This document shows positions 22,350 to 34,389 of a stretch of DNA of 64,000 nt, one piece after another (positions within the stretch are counted from its first letter, which is position 1; the number at the start of each line of letters is the position of its first letter). A program made the position numbers and the translations under genes. The notes beneath the pieces are model-generated. The model saw only the letters and a program-made list of their open reading frames with translations. It had not been told where the DNA came from and made no database searches. This DNA is from Maylandia zebra (lineage: Eukaryota; Chordata; Actinopteri; Cichliformes; Cichlidae), in NCBI RefSeq assembly GCF_041146795.1, contig NC_135175.1, forward strand, positions 34,958,669 to 35,022,668, given 5' to 3'.

Positions 22350-22847
22350 GTATGTATTTATATTTTTATCTTGTATTTTAAGCCTGACTGTTTGGAACAA
22401 CTCTGCTCTTTAAATTTGTTTTAGCATGTTACTTATTCTACTGCAGTTAAAGTTAGTGTTGTGAGGTTCATCAGATTTTAGTTTCAGTTATTATTTTTTT
22501 CTTCCATGATCATAAAAACACTAAATAATTACTTTTCTACCCTTTCTTCCAAATTTATGACTGCTACAATCTGGTCAGTGTTAGATGACTTATTATGTTC
22601 TTTACTAACTAAAAACAATTATTTTTGCTTCAAATTGGGAGTGAGACCGATTGGATTGGAACTTTTCATATGTACTTGTGAAGAATATGATGTAACTTGT
22701 TGTTTAGATATGATTGTTTGTATATTAAATGAACTACCGTATTTTCACGACCATAAGACGCACTGTACTAAAAGGCGCAGTCTCAGTTATGTGTGCCATT
22801 ACTGTATTTAACACACACATAAGGCGCACTGGATCATAGGGCGCATA

Positions 22848-24458
22848 CAGTGGGGCAAAAAAGTATTTAGTCAGCCACTGATTGTGCAAGTTCCCCCACC
22901 TAAAATGATGACAGAGGTCAGTAATTTGCACCAGAGGTACACTTCAACTGTGAGAGACAGAATGTGAAAAAAAAAATCCATGAATCCACATGGTAGGATT
23001 TGTAAAGAATTTATTCGTAAATCAGGGTGGAAAATAAGTATTTGGTCAATAACAAAAATACAACTCAATACTTTGTAACATAACCTTTGTTGGCAATAAC
23101 AGAGGTCAAACGTTTACTATAGGTCTTTACCAGGTTTGCACACACAGTAGCTGGTATTTTGGCCCATTCCTCCATGCAGATCTTCTCGAGAGCAGTGATG
23201 TTTTGGGGCTGTCGCCGAGCAACACGGACTTTCAACTCCCGCCACAGATTTTCTATGGGGTTGAGGTCTGGAGACTGGCTAGGCCACTCCAGGACTTTCA
23301 AATGCTTCTTACGGAGCCACTCCTTTGTTGCCCGGGCGGTGTGTTTTGGATCATTGTCATGTTGGAAGACCCAGCCTCGTTTCATCTTCAAAGTTCTCAC
23401 TGATGGAAGGAGGTTTTGGCTCAAAATCTCACGATACATGGCCCCATTCATTCTGTCCTTAACACGGATCAGTCGTCCTGTCCCCTTGGCAGAAAAACAG
23501 CCCCATAGCATGATGTTTCCACCCCCATGCTTCACAGTAGGTATGGTGTTCTTGGGATGCAACTCAGTATTCTTCGTCCTCCAAACACGACGAGTTGAGT
23601 TTATACCAAAAAGTTCTACTTTGGTTTCATCTGACCACATGACATTCTCCCAATCCTCTGCTGTATCATCCATGTGCTCTCTGGCAAACTTCAGACGGGC
23701 CTGGACATGCACTGGCTTCAGCAGCGGAACACGTCTGGCACTGCGGGATTTGATTCCCTGCCGTTGTAGTGTGTTACTGATGGTGACCTTTGTTACTTTG
23801 GTCCCAGCTCTCTGCAGGTCATTCACCAGGTCCCCCCGTGTGGTTCTGGGATCTTTGCTCACCGTTCTCATGATCATTTTGACCCCACGGGATGAGATCT
23901 TGCGTGGAGCCCCAGATCGAGGGAGATTATCAGTGGTCTTGTATGTCTTCCATTTTCTGATGATTGCTCCCACAGTTGATTTTTTCACACCAAGCTGCTT
24001 GCCTATTGTAGATTCACTCTTCCCAGTCTGGTGCAGGTCTACAATACTTTTCCTGGTGTCCTTCGAAAGCTCTTTGGTCTTGGCCATGGCGGAGTTTGGA
24101 GTCTGACTGTTTGAGGCTGTGGACAGGTGTCTTTTATACAGATGATGAGTTCAAACAGGTGCCATTCATACAGGTAACGAGTGGGGGACAGAAAAGCTTC
24201 TTACAGAAGACGTTACAGGTCTGTGAGAGCCAGAGATTTTCCTTGTTTGAGGTGACCAAATACTTATTTTCCACCCTAATTTACAAATAAATTCTTTACA
24301 AATCCTACCATGTGAATTCATGGATTTTTTTTTTTCACATTCTGTCTCTCACAGTTGAAGTGTACCTCTGGTGCAAATTAAATTACTGACCTCTGTCATC
24401 ATTTTAGGTGGGGGACTTGCACAATCGGTGGCTGACTAAATACTTTTTTGCCCCACTG
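22848..24458 (-). mobile_element. Tc1-like transposon, copy 2, nested in pogo
   Basis: It is bounded by TA at 22846-22847 and 24459-24460, with ~200-bp inverted repeats of the IR/DR type and an intact transposase frame. The insertion splits the pogo left end from its coding region, so the Tc1 came later. It is a close relative of the copy at 2017-3621. Confidence 0.93.
23065..24087 (-). CDS. Tc1 transposase, full length (340 aa)
   Basis: An uninterrupted frame from ATG 24087 to TGA 23065. The N-terminus has a paired-like helix-turn-helix ([37 protein letters not shown]), a GRPR-like basic hook ([12 protein letters not shown]) and a second helix-turn-helix ([13 protein letters not shown]). 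The catalytic triad is present: D in [13 protein letters not shown] in [11 protein letters not shown], and E in [11 protein letters not shown]. The C-terminus is [12 protein letters not shown]-like ([13 protein letters not shown]). A length of 340 aa is normal for Tc1. Intact ends plus an intact frame mean the copy could be mobile; activity is inference. Expression would come from its own ends or from gene B transcripts read antisense. Confidence 0.93.
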   Translation of the reverse strand: MAKTKELSKDTRKSIVDLHQTGKSESTIGKQLGVKKSTVGAIIRKWKTYKTTDNLPRSGAPRKISSRGVKMIMRTVSKDPRTTRGDLVNDLQRAGTKVTKVTISNTLQRQGIKSRSARRVPLLKPVHVQARLKFAREHMDDTAEDWENVMWSDETKVELFGINSTRRVWRTKNTELHPKNTIPTVKHGGGNIMLWGCFSAKGTGRLIRVKDRMNGAMYREILSQNLLPSVRTLKMKRGWVFQHDNDPKHTARATKEWLRKKHLKVLEWPSQSPDLNPIENLWRELKVRVARRQPQNITALEKICMEEWAKIPATVCANLVKTYSKRLTSVIANKGYVTKY

Positions 24459-24630
24459 TACAAGTACCGTATGCGTATTTAAAAATAAAGCAGGAGCAAA
24501 CCTGAGTTCGGTACCTTACTCACATTTCTATTACCGGTAATCGTCATCATCAACAACACACAAGCATACAAGTGTGCGTATTTAAAATAAAGCAGGAGCA
24601 AAACTGAGTTTGGTACTCACATTTTTATCA

Positions 24631-25744
24631 TCAATCAAACCCATCGAAGTCCTCATCTGTGTCTGAATTTAACAGCTGCGCTAAATCTACATCAAACATG
24701 CCAGGTTCACTTTCTTCACTGTCAGAGTCACTTTCCGTGCCGTGCGGCTCCTCGGAAATGATGCCGGCTTTTGTGAAAGCTCGAACAACAGTGCCAGCAG
24801 ACATGTTAGCCCAAGCATCTACAATCCATTGGCAAATTGTGGCGTAACTCGCCTGGCGCTGCCTTCCACTCTTGGTGAAACTGTGGTCTCCATCGGTCAT
24901 CCATCGCTCCCAGGCCGCTCGCAGCCTTACTTTGAACGGGCGATTCACACCGATGCCCAGCGGTTGGAGTTCCTTTGTCAGGCCTCCCGGAATGACAGCA
25001 AGCTCACAGTTCATTTGTTTCACTAGTTTTTTCACATCGGCTGTGAGATGGGCACGCATGGAGTCACAGATTAAGAGCGATGGTGATGCGTGGAAAAAAA
25101 CCACCTGGTCTCCTTACATACACCTCCCTCAGCCAGTCTTTCATCATTTCCTCATCCATCCAGCCCTTTTCATTTGCCTTAATGATGATTCCTGCTGGAA
25201 ACTTCTCTTTAGGCAAAGTCTTTCGCGTAAAAATCACCATAGGCGGCAGTTTCTGTCCATTAGCATGGCAGCCAAGCACAACAGTAAAAGAAGACTTTTC
25301 ATACCCCGTTGTGCGTATCGCTACCGTGCTGGTCCCCTTCTTCTCCACAGTGTGACTCACCGGGATGTCAAAAGTGAGCGGGACCTCGTCCATGTTAGTG
25401 ATGTGGCTGGGCTGGATGTTTTTGTCGCCGATGTGTTTGCTGCAGTAGGAGCGGAAGATGGCCAGCTTTTCCTTATAATCCGCTGGAAGTTGCTGCGCTA
25501 CCGTAGGCCTGGTCCGGATGGAAAAATGGCACCGTTTCATAAAACGAAAGCACCAAGACGGACCTCCTTGGAAATGTTCAATGTTCATCTCTTCAGCTAG
25601 TGAAACTGCTTTTAGCCGAATGGTGACCGTCGAAACGCTTCTCCAGCTCGTTCTTTGCTCAATGATCCAACTCGGCCACACTTCACCCTTTAGCGTTCTC
25701 ATGGTGTTCTCTACTACGTCCTCATTACAACACACAGGGCGCAC
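24631..25744 (-). pseudogene. pogo/Tigger transposase, broken
   Basis: Reading leftwards: a CENP-B-type helix-turn-helix (WIIEQRTSWRSVSTVTIRLK...FQGGPSWCFRFMKR), then the DDE core with ITNMDEVPLTFD (first D) and LLICDSMRAHL (second D). The tail is acidic (SDSDSEESEPGMFD). An extra T in a run near 25096 shifts the frame between the first and second D. The third acidic residue, expected in QPLD, is G here (LQPLGIGVNRPFK), so even a repaired frame would lack it. The first of the two usual N-terminal helices is missing. Confidence 0.85.
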
Positions 25745-25987
25745 TGCGCTATAGGGCGCGCCGTACTTTTTGAAGAAAATCTAAGACTTTTAAGTGCGCC
25801 TTATGGTTGTGAAAATACGGTAGATGGAAAAATGGAGAGTCATTTTCGCCTATTAAGTTGAGTGTTATAATGTAAACAGTAAAATGTAACTGGATGTTGG
25901 CAGAGATGCTCTTTATTTCAGGCAATGTTCAGGATAAAAATGTTAAAGGAGTTCCCCGACTTACACTGTGTTTGTGTCTTTGTTTAG

Positions 25988-26746
25988 AAGCAGAGCGGCA
26001 CAGATGGATCCAGTTCTCAACCCTGTCGTCACTGTGGTGGTGGGAAAGCGTTTCGCTGTGACCTTTGTGGAAATACTTTCAGTAATCGACAGAATCTAAA
26101 TCGACATCGACGTAGACACACTGGAGACAAAATGAACTACTGCAAAGAATGTGGGAGAGGCTTCACCACATTAAGTGATTTAAAATGCCATGAACTCTTC
26201 CATAGTGGGGTTAAAAAGCATGTCTGTGACCAGTGTGGGTCATCCTTCACCACTGCAAGTGACCTTAAAAAGCATAAACGAATCCACACAGGAGAGACAC
26301 CATACAAGTGCAGACACTGTGACAGAAGCTTTTCATATTCAGCTAGTCGTAACCAACATGAACGTACACACATGAAAGAGATATTTAGCTGTGACCAGTG
26401 TGACAAGAGCTTCAAGAATTTCACTTCATACTCCAAACACAAACGATCCCACGCTGCAAATAAACTGTTTCACTGTTACCAATGTGCAAAATCATTCACT
26501 TCATTATCTGCTCTGCGCAAACATCAGCGTGATCATGCAGGACTGAAATCACTGGATCACAATGAATCTGACGAGACAGAAAGATCCTCTTCTGGTTTCA
26601 GGGTCAGACTTAAACACCTTGAGATCAGGCTCCACAGAGTTCAGCTGGAGTCTCCTGTAAAGAGTGCAGCTGATGTCACACTTGGATCTGATGAGGTAGC
26701 TCTGATTTCTGGACCTGCAGTGAATGTTAAATTAATGAAGCTGTAA
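25988..26746 (+). CDS. Zinc-finger gene B, exon 4 (six fingers and tail)
   Basis: It starts after TTTGTTTAG as KQSGTDGSSSQPCRHCGGG and carries six fingers (FRCDLC, NYCKEC, HVCDQC, YKCRHC, FSCDQC, FHCYQC). The first three have -1, 2, 3, 6 residues NQNR, TSDC and TSDK, different from gene A (RRNW, TNQI, TSEV). The tail matches gene A through SDEVALISGPA and then differs (VNVKLMKL against INNPAS), from small indels near the stop. With exons 2 and 3 the protein is about 597 aa from MTSTQK, all phase 0. Confidence 0.92.
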   Translation, partial: KQSGTDGSSSQPCRHCGGGKAFRCDLCGNTFSNRQNLNRHRRRHTGDKMNYCKECGRGFTTLSDLKCHELFHSGVKKHVCDQCGSSFTTASDLKKHKRIHTGETPYKCRHCDRSFSYSASRNQHERTHMKEIFSCDQCDKSFKNFTSYSKHKRSHAANKLFHCYQCAKSFTSLSALRKHQRDHAGLKSLDHNESDETERSSSGFRVRLKHLEIRLHRVQLESPVKSAADVTLGSDEVALISGPAVNVKLMKL

Positions 26747-27229
26747 GTATAGATATGTACATGAAGTTTATTTTCACTTGAGGGAATTTTAATGTTCTAA
26801 GTTTTCATCCCTGATACATTTTAATATTTCTTCCCTTAGGAAACCGTAGTGTTTAGTAGTTGTACCTTTTGCTACATTATAGAAGTTATAGGAATGTGTT
26901 TTACCAAAATTGTATCAAAACTACCCATTTGGATATATACATCAGTTCTTTTTCATTTTGATTTTCTTCCTCTTTTCCAAATACTACTTGCTTTTTCTAT
27001 GTATTCATTTTATGTATTACTTCAGTTACATTTTAATCGTTTTTCATATTTATTCTTCTGCTTTGGTAATCCCTGCTCTTAAATCCTTTTCTTTCAAAGC
27101 CTCAAATAATTTCACACCAGTTGCTCTGAAAGCTTCCAAAATGAACTAAATCTATCAACCGGCTTTCAAACAATAACTACTATGACTTTGTGCTTGAAGT
27201 CCACATGTTGTTATTGGGTTTTTTTAAGT
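26747..27229 (+). other. Gene B 3' UTR
   Basis: The stretch is AT-rich and shares patches with 48090-48180 behind gene C. An AATAAA at 27370-27375, just past this stretch, is a possible poly(A) signal. No coding is seen. Confidence 0.4.
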
Positions 27230-28190
27230 TAATGCATTTTAATCCACATGTTCTGCCGCTGTTTTTCCTGTAGATTTGAAGTTTGTATTATAAAATCCTG
27301 ATACTGTTAAAGCATTAGTTATATTTGATGAATTATGTGTAAAGTTCTTATTAAACAGTTTGGTGTCAAAATAAAGAACTTGTCTCACAACAAGTACTTT
27401 GAGCCATGATTTCAGATTCAAACAATTTTTCTTTCTATTTGTATTAGGATTTTTCTCATAGTAATAGAGACAAAAGAAAAAGAATATGGGAACTAAAACC
27501 TTGCTCAGGCAATACAAAATTCAGAGGCACATACAAAGGAACAGGGAAATTGAAAATATCTGAAAGCACCTTAGCAACATCAAACCCAATCTTTTGAATT
27601 TTCACACAGGACCAAAGACGATGCATAAAGTCCCTCCTCCACATTACACTTCCAGCACAATGGGGAAGAGTTTACATCGATTTTACTTTTTAAAGCGGGT
27701 GTTATGTGCAATTTTTTACTGAATCGATTGAGTCCAGTTACAGGCAGATATCTTGGAGGCACAGACCCAAATCTTCTGCCAGTCTTAAACAGTTATAGAT
27801 GTCCTAGGTGTCTTTCCTGAGCCTGTTTTACAGCCAGGAAGTAAGGGGCTGAACCGGAGTTAAGGACTTTATTAAATGAGCTATTGGACTTCCCAGACTG
27901 CAGGGAGGACAAAGCATCCACCACTGCAGACCTAGTAGGGTCCATCATTAGAGTGGTGTCATTAATTATAAAGTGCCTCAGTTGCAGATATCTAGAAAAT
28001 TCCACATTCTGAAGGCCGAAACATCGTTGCAGCTGCTGAAAGGAGAGCAGAGTCCGGCTTCTAAACAAATCACCCAGGTTAACCAGCCCTCCAGGCAAGA
28101 AGTAAGGATCGTTCATAACAGGAGCCAAGGAGGACGTCAAATGGGCCCAGTCTGCCAAAGCACAGATCTCCAGGCCTTGACAGAGCACAG
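27230..28190 (-). pseudogene. L1/Tx1-like ORF2 C-terminal remnant
   Basis: The minus strand reads PYFLPGGLVNLGDLFRSRTL, RYLQLRHFI, KSKIDVNSSPLCWKCNVEEG and LWSCVKI, the post-polymerase region and cysteine motif typical of L1/Tx1-like elements in fish. Several frameshifts and stops are present. The 3' limit is unclear. Confidence 0.6.
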
Positions 28191-28198
28191 GTCAGGGG

Positions 28199-28905
28199 TC
28201 AGCAACCTTTATGATGATCAGTGCAAACAAGAACTTGATAACAACAAATCAACTGTACAACAGAAAATGCAAATGCTATTTATGGTCTCCTCACAGCAAT
28301 GATAGGAAACATAAACTGGGCCAATATGGCATTTTTGTTAATACAGGGATACACATGTTAATGTGATCTCTGGTCTCCCACTCAGAGACACAAGTCTCCA
28401 AGTGTCCAGCATTCAGACGGCTACCTGAGGACACTTCGTCTGAGAGAAAATCTGCTCACACAGACATGTAGAGCCAAATGCTGTCAATGAGGCCTCTGCA
28501 ATGTTCTGAAGACAGTTAAACTTGTCAGGTAGTGACGTCCAGCAGGTGAAAAGGCAGCTCCATGAACACGCACAGCTGTGGATTCCAGCTGCGTTCGTTG
28601 TTCTGCAAACTTTGACCCCCACAGAGTCGAGCTTTTCAGTTCAATCAGCTGCATTTCGATGTCCAGCCAGTTAAAGCGAGACAAATCCAGCTGCTCATTA
28701 AAGCTTTCTGCTTTGATCAGAGAAGAAAACATTGGTCCATACACCTGAAAGTCACGAAAACACATTGCCAATTCTGTCTGGAGTCTACGGATGTATTTGT
28801 GTATTTCCGTGGTGCTGATGTTGAGCGGAAAGCTCCTGAAGCATTTGAAGTGTTGGAATGTGGAAATTTCAACATTGAAAAAACTGCCAGCTAACAACGT
28901 CCCTC
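28199..28905 (-). pseudogene. hAT (Charlie / GTF2IRD2-like) C-terminal remnant
   Basis: The left edge is a CAGGGGTCAGCAACCTTTA terminus typical of Charlie-type hATs. Inside, the minus strand reads IHKYIRRLQTELAMCFRDFQ, then LDIEMQLIELKSSTLWGSKF, then EASLTAFGSTCLCEQIFSQ. These match the pre-dimerisation and hATC segments seen in GTF2IRD2- and ZBED5-type proteins. A frameshift separates the pieces and the 5' half is absent. Confidence 0.65.
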
Positions 28906-28929
28906 TACGGTGGTTTTTTTTTTTTAGCT

Positions 28930-29010
28930 AATACTACTACTACTACTAATAATAATAATACATTTTATTTAAAAGGCGCCTTTCAAGACACCCAAGGACA
29001 GTTTACAATA
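28930..29010. repeat. CTA/AAT trinucleotide run and SINE-like end
   Basis: A CTACTACTACTA run passes into (AAT)n and then ATTTTATTTAAAAGGCGCC with TTTCAAGACACCCAAGG, like the 3' end of a SINE in inverse orientation. Confidence 0.6.
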
Positions 29011-29017
29011 GGGAAAT

Positions 29018-29338
29018 GGTAAATTGCCTGAATTCGTATAGCGCTTTACTAGTCCCTAAGGACCCCAAAGCACTTTACACATTCAGTCATCCACCCATTC
29101 ACACACATTCACACACTGGTGATGGCAGCTACATTGTAGCCACAGCCACCCTGGTGCGCACTGACAGAGGCGAGGCTGCCAGACACTGGCGCCACCGGGC
29201 CTTCTGACCACCACCAGTAGGCAACAGGTGAAGTGTCTTGCCCAAGGACACAACGACCGAGACTGTCGGAGCCGGGGTTCAAACCGGCAACCTCCTGATT
29301 ACAAGAAAAACTGCCAACTCTTGAGCCACGATGGCCCC
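29018..29338 (-). mobile_element. tRNA-derived SINE, full length
   Basis: On the minus strand it opens GGCCATCGTGGCTCAAGAG (A-box-like TGGCTCAAGAG), has GGTTTGAACCCC as B box, then the CTTGGGCAAGACACTTCACC body and the AAAGTGCTTTGGGGTCC 3' end. It is the most complete copy of the family also seen at 13737, 17752, 19989, 41940 and 63028. Confidence 0.8.
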
Positions 29339-30130
29339 TAATAGGATAAAACACATAATGGAAAAATGACAAAATGAAGAAAAATAAACTACTTCGCATA
29401 TTTCACCTATTGCAGGTTATTTTTAGAACGTAACTCCTGTGATAAACGAGGGACCGCTGTATTATTAATAGTAGTCTGGGACATCTAATTGATTAACATC
29501 AACATTGATTATTGTGCACTATTATTTTTTTCCAAGGTGAGCAAAAATATAAAACTCTCTCTCAGCTTGTCCGTTGCCAAAAATGGCCCTCCTTTTGTGT
29601 ATGTTCACAAAATGCTGTAAAATGTATATTTATTAAAACATTTATCTACTTTTACTGACTTGACACTTTAAATTATCACCAGTCCATTTCATCAAAACCA
29701 AAGTTTTTTCTACATTCTTTTTACTCTTTAAATGCCAGTTAGGCTATATATTACCAGGAACTTTTCAGATAAAAAGGTGATGAAGTCCTAATGGTTTCAT
29801 AAATCTTCCTATTTCTTTTTTTCATATAAGCATCAGGGACAAGTCTGTCTTGCAGTTGGTGAGGTCACTAATGTGCGCCCTATTTCTTCCAGGATCACTC
29901 TTCATTTGTAGGTTTTAGTGGACTCCTACTACTGTGAAGTGGTTTTCATGGGACAAAGGCTTGTATTCCAAGATCTGGGAGACTGTAGAGATGAGCAGTG
30001 ATGCCCTTCCTACCATCTTTCCAGAAAAATAAGTGATCTGGAAGCTGTTAGGCTTACTTACAGCAGCAGCACTTTCTGCACCTGCATAAACTCCAGGACA
30101 CATTTGCTAACAGTGTTTGTTGCTGTATGT
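29339..30130. other. Spacer with no recognised feature
   Basis: The stretch is AT-rich with no conserved frame, splice pair or clear repeat. Confidence 0.3.
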
Positions 30131-30619
30131 TTCATTCATTCATTCATTTATTTATTCATTTTCAGGCACAACAAATACCTATATTGAACATAAAATACAC
30201 AAAACAAAAAACAAAACTTGCCTGAAAAAGGAGTGGGACGAAGAAAACTTATTAAATCCCACCCCTATACTCACTCATCAACAAAAAAAAACAATAAACT
30301 TCCCGCAGCTACGCCCATCATTGCATACAGACCCATCAACAGCCCCGGGCACATACAAGCATCTAAGCGGCAGCTCGCAACCAACAATTAGAGCCTTCAT
30401 AACTGAATACAGAATATATAAATTATAAATTGCATTACCACAGGTAACAGGCAGTAATAACTACAAGTAACAGACACACATACATATACATACATATATA
30501 TCTACACACACAAGTACATATATGTACATACATACGCACACTTTATTTATTTATTTTTTTTTTGGAATCCATACCAGCAATGGTAAGAGGACAGACATTA
30601 CAGAGCACACTAAAACCCA

Positions 30620-33600
30620 TCATTGAGTATACTGTGACCAGACCAACTGTTTGTAGAGGAATTTAAATCTATGAATATTTTTGCATTGTTTCAGTTGTAA
30701 ACTCAGACTGTTCCAGATTTTCACACCACATACAGACACACAAAAGCCTTTACGGGTTGTTCGAGTTCTGGGTAATTTGAATTCTCCAAAGCCTCTCACA
30801 TTATAAACCTTTTCTCGAATTTCAAATCTAGTTTGTAAATTTGCCGGTAAAAGTTTAGTAAAAGCTTTATACAAAATTATGGATGTATTGTAATTAACCA
30901 GATCCTGGAATTTAAGTAACTTTGCCTGAAGAGAGAGTTTGTGAGTATGATCTAGATAACCAGCCTTGTGAATAATACGCAGTGCTCGTTTCTGTACTGT
31001 GACTAATGGATTAGTTGTATTTTTATATGTGTTTCCCCACACTTCCACACAATATGTAAGATATGGAAGAACCAGGGTACAGTACAGAGTACGAAGTGCA
31101 TCTTTATCCAGGAATTGTTTCACTTTGTTCAAAACTGCGAGGCTTCTGGAAATTTTGGTTTTTATGTGTCTGACGTGGGGTTTCCATGAAATTTTGTTAT
31201 CAATTATAACTCCCAAAAATTTGTTTTCACTCACATTATCAATCAATTGGTACACCTTCAATGATAATTGGTAATTCTATATTATATTTTAAATTACCAA
31301 AAAACATTGCTTTAGTTTTATTTATATTTAATGATAATTTATTTATGTCCATCCATTTTTTTATTAATTTTAGCTCCCTGTTTACGGTCATTACAAGATC
31401 AGTATAATCATCGCTACTGAAAAATATGTTGGTGTCATCTGCGAACAGTATGAGTTTAAGTACTTGAGAAACATCAAAAATATCATTTATGTATACATTG
31501 AAAAGTTTTGGTCCCAACACTGACCCTTGGGGAACACCACATGTAATACCAAGTTTCTCTGAATGGTAATGCCCTATGCTAACATATTGTTCCCGACCTG
31601 TTAGGTAACTTTTTAACCAGTTACCAGCTTTCCCTCGAATACCATATCTTTCCAATTTATCCAGTAAAATTGAGTGATTGATTGTGTCGAAGGCCTTTTT
31701 GAGGTCAACAAAAATACCAACTGCATATTTATTTTTATCCAGTGTATCAGTAATTTCTTCTACTGCCTCAATTATCGCCATTGAAGTGGTTCTTTGCGTT
31801 CTGAAACCATACTGACCAACATTTATTATTTGATGTTTTTCAAGGAATTTTTCTAATCTTGAATTAAAAAGTTTTTCTAGAATTTTTGAGAATTGAGGCA
31901 GTAGAGAAATAGGCCTATAATTGGTAAAACTGTGTTTGTCATTACTTTTATATAGTGGTATTACTTTCGCAATTTTCATTTTTTTTGGAAAACAACCGGA
32001 CTGAAATGATAAATTACAGATATATGTTAAGGGACTAGCAATATTCAGAATAACCTGTTTAACTACAGACATATTTATGTCATGATAATCCATTGAAGAC
32101 TTACTTTTACATTCTAATGTGATATTTATTACTTCTTGCTCATTTGTAGCTGAGAGGAACAGTGAAAAGGGATTTGATTTTATATTACTGATATTTTCAT
32201 TTTTATGACACGGGATGTCCGCTGCTAGTTCAGGGCCAACATTTATGAAGAATTTATTGAACCCATCGACAATATTACTCATGTTGTGATTTTCACCATT
32301 TGCATCAGTAAAATATTCAGGATATGATGTTCCAGAAGATCCTTGTTTAATTAAGTTGTTTAACACATCCCAAGTTCCTTTTATATTGTTTTTATTTTCA
32401 TATAATCTTCTTCTATAATAAAGTTGTTTGCTCGTTCTTATAATATCAGTCAATTTATTTCTATATGCTTTATATCTTTGTTCCACTTCTTTTGTTTTTA
32501 CTTTGATAAACTGTTTATACAGATTGTTTTTCTTTTTGCAAGCATTAATAATTCCTTTTGTGAGCCAAGGACTTTTTATCTTTTTTTTCTTTGTCATGTG
32601 TTCGTTTACAGGACAATGTTTATTGTACCACATAGTAAAAATATCTAGAAAATTATCACAAGCCTTGTCCACATCTGACTCTTCATACACCGAACTCCAA
32701 TCTTGTTGTGCTAAATCGAAATTGAAGGCATGAATTGCTTCTTCATTTATTGTTCGCTTTGCTATCATGATCTTGGTATCTATTTTTTTTAAATCACAGT
32801 CACACAAAGTAAAAACTGGTAAGTGGTCAGTTATATCACAGACAAGCAGACCACTATTAATTTGGAAATCCATGACATTAGTAAAAATGTTGTCAATAAT
32901 AGTGGCGCTATGTGATGTTATTCTGCTTGGCTTTGTTATTGTTGGATATAGTGATAAGCTGTACATTGTGTCAGTAAAGTCATCAATGGCTTTTAACCTT
33001 GTTGGATTTAGCAAATCAATGTTAAAATCACCACAGATAAATAGTAATTTTTGGTTCACCGAAGCAAACGTTTTTTCTATCCATTCATTAAAAGTGTCAA
33101 TACTTGAACTGGGTGTCCGATATATACAACTTATTATAACATTTCTCTTTTTTTCATTCATAATCTCAATAGTCAAACATTCCAAAATTCCATCAATAGC
33201 CATAGACATAGTTGTTACAACATTATATTTTATAGAGTTATGAACATATATAGCAACCCCGCCGCCCGCCTTATTTAATCTATTCATGTATTTTAAATCA
33301 TATCCATTCAAACAAAAATCTATTCCTTTATCGACATTGAACCAAGTTTCAGTGATGGCTATAACACTAAAGGGGCGAGAAAATTGTTGCAAATAGTCCT
33401 TAATGAAATCAAAATTAGAGTACATACTTCTGCTGTTAAAGTGAATTAATGAGAGCTTCCCGTCTAGGTTAATTTCTTTTTCATATTGTTCCTGAGTGAA
33501 ATAATTACAATTTTTAACAAAAGAAGAGAGAAAGTTACTTTCAGAATCTATTTCTGGATCTATTATATTATGCTCCTTATATTCACAATCTAGATCAATT

Positions 33601-33635
33601 ACTTTCTGTTGAAGAATTGATTTCAACGTGTCCAT
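30620..33635 (-). pseudogene. LINE ORF2, endonuclease and reverse transcriptase, one frameshift
   Basis: From ATG 33635: the endonuclease motifs AITETWF, GGGVAIYVH, SCIYRTPSS, CGDFNIDLL and DHLPV, then the polymerase fingers (YRPISLLPQFSKILEKL), the A box (FVDLKKAFDTINHSIL), GVPQGSVLGP and the catalytic FADDTNIF, then the thumb (ENKFLGVIIDNKISWKPHV). Near 31245 an ATTG/ATTGA duplication of 4 bp inserts a stop after EGVPID; the rest (31261 to 30620) continues in the other frame to WSQYTQ. Total length about 1,000 aa is normal. The protein would nick target DNA and prime cDNA there. Confidence 0.85.
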
Positions 33636-33666
33636 GTCATTTCCTGGTGTAATTGATACATTGGTG

Positions 33667-34389
33667 TCAGTTATACTTGTCCAGATCCTCCATGTTCCTC
33701 ACTATCAGTACTTTTGCCTCTTCTGGTGTCCCATTTAGCTTAATGAAAATCTTACAGTTTGTTACCCATGTATGTTGTATTTTACCGTTCTTCTTCAGTT
33801 GCCTTGCCTTCCTCGCGATGTCTGCGTTTTTTTGTGTCAGATGCTCATTAATGAAAACGTCCGTGCCTTTCAGTTTGCGTCCTTGTTTCAGCAGTGCGAC
33901 CTTGTTCTTCCGATTGACAAATCTCATAATGATGGCCGGCAGTCTGTCACTCCTCCTGGGCAGTGAGTGACATGCTTCTATGTGCTCCAGGTCCATCTCT
34001 ATCCCCTTGCTTTGGAGGAAGGACGCCACCTGTTGCTCTACCGAGCGGGTCTCCTCGTCGCTGGGCTCCCCGACGTTCCCGGCCACCGCGCGCGCGTACG
34101 AGCGCGGCTTGATTTTAATACCGCTGATGACCACGTCGTTCGTACGGGTGTACTGCTCCAGCTCATCCACCCGCCGCTCGAGATCCATGATCCGTCTGTC
34201 CTTCTCGGCATTTTGGAGGCGTAGCTGTTTTACCTCCTCCAGAAGCCCCAGAAGCAGCTCCTGCTGTGCCCTGACTGCGGCCACGTCTCCGCACAGCGCT
34301 CCGAGGGAGGTTTTAATGTCCTCAACCTCCTCTGGTGTTGGGCCTTTCTTGGGTGGCATACTGAAGCGAGAGCACGAGGCGGCCACCAC
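33667..34389 (-). CDS. LINE ORF1 protein
   Basis: A 240-aa frame; a start at MPPKKG (34359) is also possible. A heptad coiled coil (LEEVKQLRLQNAEKDRRIMD, LERRVDELEQYTRTN) is followed by VVISGIK and by an RRM/CTD-like part (LEHIEACHSLPRR, IIMRFVNRKNKVALLK, FINEHLTQKN). This is the plan of L1/CR1-type ORF1 RNA-binding proteins that coat element RNA. The frame is intact and lies directly upstream of ORF2. Confidence 0.8.
   Translation of the reverse strand: MVAASCSRFSMPPKKGPTPEEVEDIKTSLGALCGDVAAVRAQQELLLGLLEEVKQLRLQNAEKDRRIMDLERRVDELEQYTRTNDVVISGIKIKPRSYARAVAGNVGEPSDEETRSVEQQVASFLQSKGIEMDLEHIEACHSLPRRSDRLPAIIMRFVNRKNKVALLKQGRKLKGTDVFINEHLTQKNADIARKARQLKKNGKIQHTWVTNCKIFIKLNGTPEEAKVLIVRNMEDLDKYN

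Larger units (their letters stand above)
22735..25822 (-). mobile_element. pogo/Tigger-like transposon in gene B intron 3
   Basis: The ends are inverted repeats, CCGTATTTTCACGACCATAA at 22737 and its inverse ending at 25820, flanked by TA. Inside are an interrupted pogo-type transposase (24631-25744) and a complete Tc1 (22848-24458). Without the Tc1 the element is about 1.47 kb. An ~80-bp internal duplication (TGCGTATTTAAAA, AAAGCAGGAGCAAA) lies at 24470-24620. Confidence 0.85.
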
